Source: Sphingorhabdus_B sp046154385
GTDB lineage: Bacteria > Pseudomonadota > Alphaproteobacteria > Sphingomonadales > Sphingomonadaceae
Length of the DNA: 64,000 nt
Direction of reading: 5' to 3'
Assembly: GCF_046154385.1 (NCBI RefSeq)
Contig: NZ_JBJXFW010000045.1
Location: 164,306-228,305, forward strand
The position numbers and the translations under genes are program-made. Of this stretch, positions 27,736 through 36,020 are shown piece after piece (position 1 is the stretch's first letter; every line of letters begins with the position of its first letter). Under the pieces are notes generated by a model. It was not told the DNA's origin. It ran no database searches and saw nothing but the letters and a program-made list of their open reading frames with translations.

Positions 27736-28200
27736 TCAATCGTCGCGGGACACACGTTCCTGCCGTTCGTGCCGTTCCTGCGCTTCCAACGTCATGGTCG
27801 CAATTGGCCGGGCGCGTAACCGGGCGAGCGAAATAGGCTCGCCAGTTACCTGGCAATAGCCGTATTCACCCTCGGATATCCGGCGTAATGCGGCATCTAT
27901 CTTGGAAATAAGTTTGCGTTGCCGGTCACGGGTCCGCAGTTCGATGCTCCAGTCGGTTTCGCTGGACGCCCGGTCGTTCAAGTCAGGTTCCCGTATCGGA
28001 CCGTCCTGCAACTGGTTCAAAGTGCCTTGCGCTTCGGCAAGGATACTGTTCTTCCAATCGATCAGTTGCTTTTCAAAGAATTTCAATTGACGGTCATTCA
28101 TGAACGGCTCGTCATCGGCCGGAACATAAGATGGATCCAAATCAATATCTATAACTTTGATTTCACTGGAATTTTCGTGAGGCTTGGCGCTGGCGCCCAT
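27736..28200 (-). CDS. dksA: RNA polymerase-binding transcription factor DksA
   Basis: Secondary-channel regulator of RNA polymerase that works with ppGpp. The protein has 154 residues. The coiled-coil tip carries Asp73 and Asp76 (EPDLNDRASSE), the residues that reach the active centre. The zinc-finger region keeps only Cys116 (GYCQVTGEPISLARLRARP), as in alphaproteobacterial DksA, which lacks the four-cysteine site of E. coli. A conserved C-terminal QERHERQERVSRDD helix follows. GGTGGAG lies eight bases before the ATG. A shared stringent-response role with the downstream PilZ gene is not implied. Confidence 0.95.
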   Translation of the reverse strand: MGASAKPHENSSEIKVIDIDLDPSYVPADDEPFMNDRQLKFFEKQLIDWKNSILAEAQGTLNQLQDGPIREPDLNDRASSETDWSIELRTRDRQRKLISKIDAALRRISEGEYGYCQVTGEPISLARLRARPIATMTLEAQERHERQERVSRDD

Positions 28201-28570
28201 TATGAATTCTCCACCTCTTGCGGTCCGGGGGGAACCACGGAATCCCGCTTAAATTCAACTCTCGGGCGGCGATATAGACTCGGGGCTATAGGCGCACAAG
28301 CGCCAAATTGCCTAACTGCACAATGCGCCCGGAAAAGCTGTGGAAATGACCTTCGCCGCGCAATGGTCGCCGTGTAAACAGTTCCAGTTCGGGACGATTT
28401 GCCATTTTCCCACTGAAATTCGGTAATTTTCCGAAGGTGACCTGTCCAAACAGGGTTAATGCAATTGAGTTTAACCAATAGTTCTGCGTTTCTGGCTAAA
28501 TCAGGAGACGTGAAATGGGGTCCGTCTCTCCGACGTAAATTCTGCCCCATAGCCGAAGAAGGTCGAAATT
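28201..28570. other. Divergent intergenic region, dksA / Ser-rich protein
   Basis: A 370-base region between divergent starts. It should hold the dksA promoter and that of the Ser-rich protein. I find no supported gene, RNA or strong palindrome in it. Confidence 0.5.
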
Positions 28571-29683
28571 ATGTCAGTACGCATGGCTTTAGCGAAATTA
28601 TGTGCCTGCACATGTGGCGGTGCGTTGATCGGTGGTGGCGCGATGAAAGTGGCAGATACGCCGCCCGCGCAAGTCCAGAAAATAGCCAAGAAGAAGCATA
28701 AGGTACGTAAAATCGCGCACCATGCACCGGTCCGGAAAGTAAAACGGGTCCGCAAGGTCGTCCGTACAACGACGACCAGCACCTGCACGCCAAGTGTTGT
28801 AACCGTAGCCAGCCAGGGAATGCCGCCGATTCCGGTGCCGTTCTTGCCATCTGCGCCCTATGAAGGCGGCAGCGGCGGTGGCGTGCCTATCCTGATCGGA
28901 GGTTCGGGCGGTTTCGGCGGTGGATTTGGTGGTGGATTTTTCGGTGGATTTTCCGGTGGCGGAAGTGGCGGTGGATCAGTTGTTATTTCATCGACATCCA
29001 GCAGCACCGGCGGAATAAGCAGTTCGACGTCATCTGGTGGTTCAGGCGGTTCAAGCACTTCGACGGGTGGTTCAAGTACCTCGAGTACTTCGGGCGGTGT
29101 ATCTACATCTACAGGTGGCATAAGCACATCTACCTCTACAGGCGGCGTGAGCACGTCGACAGGCGGCGTGTCCACTTCAACAGGCGGCGTTTCAACTTCG
29201 ACCGGTGGTGTATCGACTTCAACAGGCGGCGTTTCGACATCATCGGGCAATGTCAGTACATCCAGCGGTGCGGTGACGAGCTCGGGATCGTCGTCCTCGT
29301 CCAGCTCATCGTCCTCGTCCAGTTCGTCGTCCAGCAGCAGTTCGTCTTCGGGCGGCGGCTCTGGCGGTCACGGATCATCGAGTGACGGTGGTTCCGGAGG
29401 AAGCAATGGCTCGAGTGGTTCATCTTCGACCAGCTCTTCGTCCACAGGTTCCTCATCGGGCGGATCGTCCAGCTTCGGTGCAAGCTCGTCTTCTTCGAGC
29501 AGCAGCTCTTCATCCTCGTCCAGTTCATCGTCTTCATCGTCAAGTGGCGGATCGAGCGGCGGATCAACGGGCGGAACCGATGTTCCTGCACCACCAATGG
29601 TTCTGCTCTTTGGCGCGGCGGCCGCAGGCCTGTTTGCCCGCCGTCGTGCCGCCAAGAAATCCAAGGATACAATCGCAGCATAG
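28571..29683 (+). CDS. Ser/Gly-rich surface protein with PEP-CTERM-like tail
   Basis: Protein of 370 residues. The N-terminal region has a short hydrophobic start with Cys residues (LAKLCACTCGGALIGGGA). A strongly basic stretch follows (residues 40-65, KKKHKVRKIAHHAPVRKVKR), then a glycine-rich segment, seven GGxSTST repeats and long serine runs. The C-terminus (VPAPPMVLLFGAAAAGLFARRRAAKK) has the motif-hydrophobic-basic layout of PEP-CTERM/exosortase substrates, although the motif reads VPAP. Such tails mediate membrane retention and sorting; Ser-rich bodies are often glycosylated. No exosortase gene is in the window. GAAGG precedes the ATG and a strong terminator follows. The function is unknown. 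Confidence 0.8.
   Translation: MSVRMALAKLCACTCGGALIGGGAMKVADTPPAQVQKIAKKKHKVRKIAHHAPVRKVKRVRKVVRTTTTSTCTPSVVTVASQGMPPIPVPFLPSAPYEGGSGGGVPILIGGSGGFGGGFGGGFFGGFSGGGSGGGSVVISSTSSSTGGISSSTSSGGSGGSSTSTGGSSTSSTSGGVSTSTGGISTSTSTGGVSTSTGGVSTSTGGVSTSTGGVSTSTGGVSTSSGNVSTSSGAVTSSGSSSSSSSSSSSSSSSSSSSSSGGGSGGHGSSSDGGSGGSNGSSGSSSTSSSSTGSSSGGSSSFGASSSSSSSSSSSSSSSSSSSSSGGSSGGSTGGTDVPAPPMVLLFGAAAAGLFARRRAAKKSKDTIAA
29093..29245 (+). repeat. In-frame 21-bp tandem repeat (GGxSTST)
   Basis: Seven consecutive units encoding GG(V/I)STST-type heptapeptides within the Ser-rich protein; one unit is six bases longer. Length change by whole units would keep the frame, so the protein could vary in length between strains. 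Confidence 0.85.
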
Positions 29684-29706
29684 GGGGTGCTGCCTTGTAT
29701 CTGTTG

Positions 29707-29737
29707 AAAGGGCGGTTCTCGGAGCCGCCCTTTTTTT
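29707..29737 (+). terminator. Rho-independent terminator of the Ser-rich protein gene
   Basis: Twelve-base stem AAAGGGCGGTTC / GAGCCGCCCTTT (one G-U pair) with a three-base loop and a T7 tract, 24 bp after the stop codon. Confidence 0.92.
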
Positions 29738-29748
29738 GTTTGTTAATG

Positions 29749-29821
29749 TTGGGGACAGTCCCCAAGGGGACAGTCCCCAGTGAAGTTCAACGGGGACTGT
29801 CCCTTCAGGGACTGTCCCCAA
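29749..29821. repeat. RAYT-associated composite palindrome, copy 2
   Basis: Complete copy with four GGGAC-N-GTCCC units and spacer AGTGAAGTTCAAC. It follows directly after a dedicated terminator and precedes serS by 61 bp, so here it is not needed for termination. Confidence 0.9.
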
Positions 29822-29882
29822 CACCTTACGCCACACCCTTTTTCGTTGCGAAACCTCCGGCGCGTCGGCATAGCCTGCCGCC

Positions 29883-31163
29883 ATGCACGACTTGAAATAT
29901 ATACGCGAAAATCCCGAAGCTTTTGACGCGGCGCTCAAACGGCGCGGGGCGGCTGCTGTGTCGGCGTCTTTGCTGGCGCTCGATGAAAAACGGCGGGCGG
30001 TCCAGACCGAAATGCAGGCATCGCAAGCACGGCGTAACGAAGCGTCAAAGGCAATCGGTGCCGCAATGGGGAAGGGCGATGCCGCCACGGCTGAGGCGTT
30101 AAAGGCCGAAGTCGCATCGCTGAAAGACAGCATGCCACAAATGGAAGAGCAGGAACGCGCCCTGGCGTCCGAGCTGGACGGGCTGCTCGCCGCTCTGCCC
30201 AATTTGCCGGCTGACGACACGCCGGACGGTGCCGACGAACACGACAATATCGAAATATCACGCTGGGGCACCGTGCGCGAATTCGACTTCGAACCCAAGG
30301 ATCACGCCGACCTTGGTCCACTCCTCGGCCTAGATTTTGAGACGGGCGTAGCAATCTCCGGCACTCGATTTACGTTCATGCGGGGGCAAATGGCGCGATT
30401 GAACCGGGCAATCGGTCAGTTTATGCTCGATCATCAAACGCAGGTGAACGGCTATAACGAATGTAATACACCGGTTCTCGTCAATGATGCTGCCATGTAC
30501 GGCACGGACAAGCTTCCCAAATTTGCCGAAGATTCGTTCCGCACCACCGATGGGCGCTGGCTTATTCCCACAGCCGAAGTCCCACTGACCAGCAGCGTGG
30601 CTGGCCAGATTTTGGACGATGCTGAACTGCCGATCCGCTTGACGGCGCATACTTTATGTTTCCGGTCAGAGGCGGGTGCGGCGGGCAAGGATACCAAGGG
30701 CCTTATTCGTCAGCACCAGTTCGAAAAGGTCGAGCTGGTTTCAATTGTTCGCCCTGAAGACAGCGCGGCGGAGCATGAATGTATGACGGGCGCAGCCGAA
30801 TCGATCTTGCAGGCGTTGGAGCTTCCATATCGCAGATTACTGCTGTGCACCGGTGATATGGGTTTTGGCGCTCGCAAAACATATGATCTGGAAGTCTGGT
30901 TGCCGGGGCAGGGGCTGTATCGCGAGATTAGCAGTTGTTCCAATTGTGGCGATTTTCAAGCACGCCGGATGAACACCCGCTACCGTCCCGCAGACAGCAA
31001 AGGGACGGCGTTCGTGCACACGCTGAACGGTTCTGGCCTTGCCGTAGGTCGTACATTGGTGGCCATCCTCGAAAATTATCAACAAGCCGATGGAAGTGTC
31101 TTAATTCCTTCGGCTTTGCTGCCCTATATGGGCGGAATTACCCGATTGGAGCCGATGGCCTGA
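29883..31163 (+). CDS. serS: Seryl-tRNA synthetase
   Basis: Class II aminoacyl-tRNA synthetase charging tRNA-Ser. The protein has 426 residues. The N-terminal long coiled-coil arm (about residues 1-110, starting MHDLKYIRENPEAFD) grips the tRNA extra arm. Motif 2 is seen as RSEAGAAGKDTKGLIRQHQF and motif 3 as LNGSGLAVGRTLVAILENYQ. The TAEVPL serine-binding loop is present. No clear ribosome site precedes the ATG. The stop overlaps the surE start (TGATG), so the two are co-transcribed, an arrangement familiar from alphaproteobacteria. Confidence 0.97.
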   Translation: MHDLKYIRENPEAFDAALKRRGAAAVSASLLALDEKRRAVQTEMQASQARRNEASKAIGAAMGKGDAATAEALKAEVASLKDSMPQMEEQERALASELDGLLAALPNLPADDTPDGADEHDNIEISRWGTVREFDFEPKDHADLGPLLGLDFETGVAISGTRFTFMRGQMARLNRAIGQFMLDHQTQVNGYNECNTPVLVNDAAMYGTDKLPKFAEDSFRTTDGRWLIPTAEVPLTSSVAGQILDDAELPIRLTAHTLCFRSEAGAAGKDTKGLIRQHQFEKVELVSIVRPEDSAAEHECMTGAAESILQALELPYRRLLLCTGDMGFGARKTYDLEVWLPGQGLYREISSCSNCGDFQARRMNTRYRPADSKGTAFVHTLNGSGLAVGRTLVAILENYQQADGSVLIPSALLPYMGGITRLEPMA

Positions 31164-31930
31164 TGCGTATATTGCTGACAAATGACGACGGCGTGAATGC
31201 GCCGGGGTTGAAGGTGCTCGAACAGATAGCGCGGACAATCAGCGACGATATCTGGATTGTCGCCCCGGCCGAGGAAAATTCGGGTGCGGGGCATTCGCTG
31301 ACACTGACCCGTCCGGTTCGCATCCGGCAACATGGCGACAAGCATTATTCGGTTTCGGGAACACCGACAGATTCGGTGATGCTCGGTCTGGGCGTCATCA
31401 TGAAAGACGCGAAGCCGGACCTGATCTTGTCCGGCGTCAATCGCGGCGCGAATCTTGGTGATGACATCACCTATTCGGGCACCGTGTCCGCCGCCATGGA
31501 AGGCGCGCTTGCCGGCGTGCAGTCAATTGCAATGAGCCAGGTCTACAGCAAGGAAGGCATGGCCGACAGCGTGCCCTTTTCCGCGGCTGAGGCGTGGGGT
31601 GAACGGGTTCTTCGGCCATTACTCGATATGCCGGCAACGCCGCGCACGCTGATCAACATCAACTTTCCCGCTCTGTTGCCGCAGGATGTCAAAGGCATCC
31701 AGGTCGCACGGCAGGGTTTCCATGATTATAGCCGCGGCTCGATCGTCAAGGGCACCGACCCGCGCGGTTATGATTATTACTGGTTCGGCTTGCACGGCAT
31801 GGTGCACACATCGGGGCATGACACTGACCTCGAAGTTATTGAGGACGGTTATATTGCGGTCACGCCGTTGCAACTTGACCTGACGCACCGCGAGTCGCTT
31901 GCGGCCTTGCATCAGGCTTATGAGGGCTGA
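31163..31930 (+). CDS. surE: 5'/3'-nucleotidase SurE
   Basis: Metal-dependent nucleoside monophosphate phosphatase linked to stationary-phase survival; 255 residues. The N-terminal metal site TNDDG (Asp8, Asp9) and segments SGAGHSLT, SGVNRGANLGDDITYSGTVSAAMEG are diagnostic. The start overlaps the serS stop by one base. The longer upstream frame reads through serS in another phase and is rejected. In many proteobacteria surE is followed by pcm; here it is followed by a composite repeat and a convergent gene instead. Confidence 0.96.
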   Translation: MRILLTNDDGVNAPGLKVLEQIARTISDDIWIVAPAEENSGAGHSLTLTRPVRIRQHGDKHYSVSGTPTDSVMLGLGVIMKDAKPDLILSGVNRGANLGDDITYSGTVSAAMEGALAGVQSIAMSQVYSKEGMADSVPFSAAEAWGERVLRPLLDMPATPRTLININFPALLPQDVKGIQVARQGFHDYSRGSIVKGTDPRGYDYYWFGLHGMVHTSGHDTDLEVIEDGYIAVTPLQLDLTHRESLAALHQAYEG

Positions 31931-31934
31931 CATT

Positions 31935-32036
31935 GTTGGGGAAAGTCCCCAAGGGGACAGTCCCCGAGTTTCTACGGGGACTGTCCCTTCAGGGACTGTC
32001 CCCAACCCACTGAGTTTCTAAGGGGACTGTCCCCAA
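31935..32036. repeat. RAYT-associated composite palindrome, copy 3 (with extra half-unit)
   Basis: A full copy (31935-32005; spacer GAGTTTCTAC, first unit altered to GGGAAAGTCCC) is followed by a partial duplicate at 32009-32036 that repeats GAGTTTCTA and one GGGACTGTCCC unit. It lies between surE and the convergent DUF1761 gene. Confidence 0.88.
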
Positions 32037-32042
32037 CCGACA

Positions 32043-32444
32043 TCAACTGCCCAGAAAAACGAAAACCAGCCCCATCGCGGCGTAGAACACCACCCAATAG
32101 CCCGCATCAATCGCGAACAGCTTCCCCGATTTGCGTGCGAACAAATAATTGGTACCGATGGCCGGCACGATATAGCCCAGCGCAATTCCGCAGGAGATCA
32201 TTAGAGTGGCCCGGGTATTCGTGTCGAAAAACGCCAATAAGTGCCCCAAAAATACCGCCGACAGCGCTGAAAAGGCAAAGGTTAGCCCGTAAATCTTGAG
32301 CATGTTGCCTTGCTTTAATTCCTCTTCGGTAAAGCCGTTTTCGGCCATCCAGATTTTGCCGAACAGCGGTCCGTACCATAGTCCGCCGACCAGAAATCCG
32401 GTTGCGGCGGCGACCAAAATCGCCAGTAAATTTGCATTTGCCAT
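32043..32444 (-). CDS. DUF1761 family membrane protein
   Basis: Protein of 133 residues with about four hydrophobic segments. The family pattern is clear: an N-terminal helix followed by GGLWYGPLFGKIWM, then a mid-helix with HLLAFF, a GIALGYIVPAIGTNYLFARK loop and a C-terminal VVFYAAMGLVFVFLG helix. DUF1761 proteins are small integral membrane proteins of unknown role. A GGAGGGG stretch lies upstream of the ATG. It is convergent to surE across a composite repeat and diverges from rimO. Confidence 0.88.
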   Translation of the reverse strand: MANANLLAILVAAATGFLVGGLWYGPLFGKIWMAENGFTEEELKQGNMLKIYGLTFAFSALSAVFLGHLLAFFDTNTRATLMISCGIALGYIVPAIGTNYLFARKSGKLFAIDAGYWVVFYAAMGLVFVFLGS

Positions 32445-32535
32445 GATGTTTCACCCCTCCAAATGAATATGTTAAATATGCGCCTGTTTGCGGTTCGTGA
32501 CAAGCGCGCATAAACCCGCTATGCGCGCGGCCAAC

Positions 32536-33903
32536 ATGGCAACTCAAATCAAAGCAGCGCCCAAGGTGGGCATGGTCTCCCTCGGCTGTCCCAAGGCACT
32601 GGTCGACAGCGAACGTATTCTGACGAAGCTGCGCGCCGACGGCTATGGCCTGTCGCCCGATTATGCGGGTGCAGATGTGGTGTTGGTGAACACCTGCGGA
32701 TTTCTCGACTCTGCCAAAGAGGAGAGCCTTGAAGCCATTGGTGAGGCGATCGCCGAAAATGGCCGCGTGATCGTTACCGGATGCATGGGCAATGAAGCCG
32801 ACGTCATTCGCGCCCGCTTTCCGGACGTTTTGGCCATTACCGGCGCGCATCAATATGAAGATGTTGTGTCGGCCGTCCACGCGGCTGCACCCCCTGCGCG
32901 CGGGGCCTTTGTCGATCTGGTGCCTGAGGGCGGCCTGAAACTGACACCCCGCCATTATAGCTATTTGAAGATTTCCGAAGGCTGCAACCATAGATGCGCC
33001 TTTTGCATCATCCCGTCACTGCGCGGCAAACTCGCCAGCCGCCGGATTGATGCGGTTCTGCGTGAAGCAGAAAAGCTCGTGTCCGCGGGGACCAAGGAAT
33101 TGCTGGTCATAAGCCAGGATACATCGGCCTATGGCGTCGATACGCGCCATGAAAGCCGGCAGTGGAAAGGTCGCGATGTTCGCGCGCATATGACCGATCT
33201 GGCCCGCGAGCTGGGCGGTCTGCGGACAAGCGAAGGCGTCGCGCCATGGGTTCGCCTGCATTATGTTTATCCCTATCCGCATGTGGATGATGTAATCCCG
33301 TTGATGGCGGAAGGTTTGCTGACGCCTTATCTCGACATTCCGTTCCAGCATGCTGCGCCCAATGTGCTGAAGGCCATGAAGCGGCCCGCAAATGAAGCCA
33401 AGGTGCTCGAACGCATCCGCAACTGGCGTAATATTGCGCCCGATATCGCTATCCGCTCCAGCTTTGTCGTTGGCTTCCCCGGCGAAACCGAGGCGGATTT
33501 TGAATATTTGCTCGAATGGCTGGACGAAGCACAACTCGACCGCGTTGGTGCGTTCCGTTTCGAACCGGTCGAAGGCGCGCAGGCCAATGCGCTGCCCAAT
33601 CCGGTGCCGGAAGAGGTGAAGGAAGAGCGTTTTCAGCGGATCATGGCCAAAACCGCCGCCATCAGCGCGGCGAAACTGGCGGCGAAGGTGGGACGGACTT
33701 TGCCGGTCATCATCGACGAAATTGGCGAGCCCGACGAAGACGGCAGCATCGGCGCCACGGGCCGCAGCCAGGCGGATGCGCCGGAAATCGACGGCCATGT
33801 CTACCTGCGCGACGTCGCGGCGACGGTGAAGGAAGGCGATATCGTTTCGGTCGCGATCGAGGATGCGGATGAGCATGACTTATTTGGGGTGATTGCGGGG
33901 TAG
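32536..33903 (+). CDS. rimO: Ribosomal protein uS12 methylthiotransferase RimO
   Basis: Radical SAM enzyme adding a methylthio group to the conserved Asp of ribosomal protein S12. The protein has 455 residues. The N-terminal UPF0004 domain begins VGMVSLGCPKALVDSE and supplies three Cys for the auxiliary cluster. The radical SAM motif CNHRCAFCIIP uses Cys150, 154 and 157, and a C-terminal TRAM domain (residues about 385-455) binds substrate. IPSLRG after the cysteine motif separates RimO from MiaB. ATG 32536 is preferred, but 32521 is equally possible since neither has a ribosome site. Confidence 0.95.
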   Translation: MATQIKAAPKVGMVSLGCPKALVDSERILTKLRADGYGLSPDYAGADVVLVNTCGFLDSAKEESLEAIGEAIAENGRVIVTGCMGNEADVIRARFPDVLAITGAHQYEDVVSAVHAAAPPARGAFVDLVPEGGLKLTPRHYSYLKISEGCNHRCAFCIIPSLRGKLASRRIDAVLREAEKLVSAGTKELLVISQDTSAYGVDTRHESRQWKGRDVRAHMTDLARELGGLRTSEGVAPWVRLHYVYPYPHVDDVIPLMAEGLLTPYLDIPFQHAAPNVLKAMKRPANEAKVLERIRNWRNIAPDIAIRSSFVVGFPGETEADFEYLLEWLDEAQLDRVGAFRFEPVEGAQANALPNPVPEEVKEERFQRIMAKTAAISAAKLAAKVGRTLPVIIDEIGEPDEDGSIGATGRSQADAPEIDGHVYLRDVAATVKEGDIVSVAIEDADEHDLFGVIAG

Positions 33904-33917
33904 GGTCCTAAACGGCG

Positions 33918-34014
33918 TTGGGGACAGTCCCCAAGGGACAGTCCCCGTAAAGCGCGCAAGGGGACAGTCCCCGTAAAGCGCGACGTTGGGGACTGTCCCT
34001 TCAGGGACTGTCCC
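33918..34014. repeat. RAYT-associated composite palindrome, copy 4 (internal duplication)
   Basis: Copy carrying an extra tandem unit: the block GGGACAGTCCCCGTAAAGCG occurs twice before the right arm. This gives three A-centred and two T-centred GGGAC-N-GTCCC units. It lies between rimO and the P450 gene, which point the same way, so it is not confined to convergent gaps. Confidence 0.9.
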
Positions 34015-34090
34015 CTGACCACCACACATCGCTTGCCGCGAAAAAACATCTGGGATAGTCGGGGCGAAACCCGATAACCGAAAGTCCCCC

Positions 34091-35308
34091 ATGTCCGACG
34101 ATAATCCGCTTCCTACCGGCTACCAGCTTTCGGCACTGGATCCGACCTATCGCGAGACACCGTGGGTGCCGCTCGACCGGCTGCGCGCGGCGGATCCTGT
34201 GCATCATGACCAGCAATTGGGCCGTTATTTCCTGACGCGCGGCGCGGAAGTGTCGGAGCTTATCAAGAATCGTGAACTAAATGCCGACCCGCGCAAGGCC
34301 AATGACGGCAGTTTTTCCAAGACGCTGTACGGGAATAACAGCAAGGAACTGTCGATCCTGATGCTCGATGACCCTGAGCATAAGCGGCAGCGGACGTTGG
34401 TGTTGCAGGCGTTTAACAAGCGGTCGGTCGATGCGCTGCTGCCCCGGATCGAGCAGATTGCGCGTGACCTGCTTGACGACATTGCCGCTGCGGACGGCGA
34501 GTTTGATTTTGTGCAGCTTTTCGGGTCGCCCCTGCCGACCACGGTGATGGCGGAATTGCTGGGGATAAATGCGGCGGACCGCAAGGATTTCCGGCGTTGG
34601 TCGCTTGGCTGTATGCAGGCGCTCAATCCTTTCCGCACGCCGGAGCAGACCGCGTTGTATGAGGAATCGACGACGGTGCTCGCCGATTATCTGGCGCGCG
34701 AGGTGGACCTGCGGCGGACCAACCCGAGCGATGACCTCATCACCCGCCTGGCGCAGGCCGAGGAGGCGGGCGATACGCTGACCACGCAGGACATCGTGTT
34801 GCTGATCCGCTTGCTGCTGATCGCGGGCAATTCGACTACGACCGATATGTTGGGGGCAGGGGTGGTGCAATTGCTGAAGAACCCTGAACAGCTCGCCAAA
34901 TTCCGTACGCGCCCCGACCTGCACGACAATGCGATGGACGAAATCCTGCGTGTCGAACCGCCGGTCACTCAAGTGCTGCGCAGCGCGCATCAGGATATGC
35001 AGGTTGCGGACAAGCAGGTGAAGCAGGGCGACACGATCCACATGTCGCTGTTCGGCGTGCATTTCGATCCGGAGGTCAATCCCGACCCGCTGAAGTTCGA
35101 CATTGAGCGGCCTAATATTCAGCATTTCGCCTTTGGCGGCGGCGCGCATTATTGCCTTGGCGCCGGGCTGGGCAAGGCACAGGCGAAGATTGCGCTACCG
35201 ATGCTGTTCGAACGCTTCCCGGACCTCGCCTTTGCGCCAGAGCGGGAAGTGAAGCACAAGATCGCGCCCGCGTTTAACGGCTATGGTGAGATCTGGCTGG
35301 TGAAGTAG
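34091..35308 (+). CDS. Cytochrome P450
   Basis: Soluble bacterial class I P450 of 405 residues. The heme ligand is Cys355 in FAFGGGAHYCLGAGLGKAQ, and the ExxR motif is in DEILRVEPPV. The I-helix reads LLIAGNSTTTD, so the usual acidic residue before the conserved Thr is Ser, which may alter proton delivery. It needs ferredoxin and reductase partners, none of which are nearby. The substrate is unknown; such enzymes in sphingomonads hydroxylate terpenoids, steroids or fatty acids. The gene stands alone between a composite repeat and a convergent lipoprotein gene. Confidence 0.92.
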   Translation: MSDDNPLPTGYQLSALDPTYRETPWVPLDRLRAADPVHHDQQLGRYFLTRGAEVSELIKNRELNADPRKANDGSFSKTLYGNNSKELSILMLDDPEHKRQRTLVLQAFNKRSVDALLPRIEQIARDLLDDIAAADGEFDFVQLFGSPLPTTVMAELLGINAADRKDFRRWSLGCMQALNPFRTPEQTALYEESTTVLADYLAREVDLRRTNPSDDLITRLAQAEEAGDTLTTQDIVLLIRLLLIAGNSTTTDMLGAGVVQLLKNPEQLAKFRTRPDLHDNAMDEILRVEPPVTQVLRSAHQDMQVADKQVKQGDTIHMSLFGVHFDPEVNPDPLKFDIERPNIQHFAFGGGAHYCLGAGLGKAQAKIALPMLFERFPDLAFAPEREVKHKIAPAFNGYGEIWLVK

Positions 35309-35339
35309 GAGGCTATTGCACCCCATACCTTATGTGAAA

Positions 35340-35906
35340 CTAAGGTTTACTCTCAGCTGGTTCGACCACCTTGGCTTGGAAATTTAATGGATTCGAAATC
35401 TGGGCAGCGGAATTGGCAATAGAGGGCAGGTTTTTGATTTCGGAAAGTGTTAATGCAACGCTTTGTTCAAATGCTCTGTTCATTAGGGCGAGATATTCCG
35501 ATCTTTCGATCGCGCCGTTATAATGCATCATGCAGTAAACAAATGATGTTGATCTTAGAAATTCAAGACCTTGAGACCTTCTGGTTAACTGCAAGATCGC
35601 CGTTTGCAGCGATTGTCCTGCCGACAATTTGACATCTTTAGCTTCGAGCGTTGCAATCGCTTGACTGGAGATCGCTTCAGCCACATCGGGAGAAGGTTCA
35701 GCGCAAACCTTGCCCGGCCCAAAGATCAAGATTGTCCTGCGATCTGCACGTGAAGTTAAAACCGACATTTTGTCCGCCGATGACGGACCCATTCTTACTC
35801 GGTCCTCGATCAACGGATTGACACTGCGTGGAGAAAAATACCGGTTTCCGCATGCGTTCAATAACAGGCTACAGGATGATAGAAATACTAAAGTGGATGT
35901 TTTCAT
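35340..35906 (-). CDS. Putative lipoprotein of unknown function
   Basis: Protein of 188 residues with a lipoprotein signal: MKTS, a hydrophobic core and a LNAC lipobox near residue 19, so it is probably acylated and exported. A central TILIFGPGKVCAEPSPDVAEAIS segment is the most distinctive part; I recall similar 'CAEPSPD' segments in uncharacterised proteobacterial proteins. It is followed by a helical region. The gene and its upstream sequence are visibly more AT-rich than neighbours, which may reflect acquisition. It is convergent to the P450 gene. Confidence 0.75.
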   Translation of the reverse strand: MKTSTLVFLSSCSLLLNACGNRYFSPRSVNPLIEDRVRMGPSSADKMSVLTSRADRRTILIFGPGKVCAEPSPDVAEAISSQAIATLEAKDVKLSAGQSLQTAILQLTRRSQGLEFLRSTSFVYCMMHYNGAIERSEYLALMNRAFEQSVALTLSEIKNLPSIANSAAQISNPLNFQAKVVEPAESKP

Positions 35907-36020
35907 GACGCACTCCTCAAAGGTAGAGCGCGACCCGTTTTTAAATTTATAGTAATACTATATATACAAATTTTCCCTGTTCTATCGGAACAAACTCCAT
36001 ATCGGACAGGTATTCAAAAA

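Noticed and set aside
29253..29765. Antisense and alternate frames across the Ser-rich gene and repeats
   Set aside because: Low-complexity shadows; the GTVPxGTVPV peptides in several frames are only translated repeat sequence.
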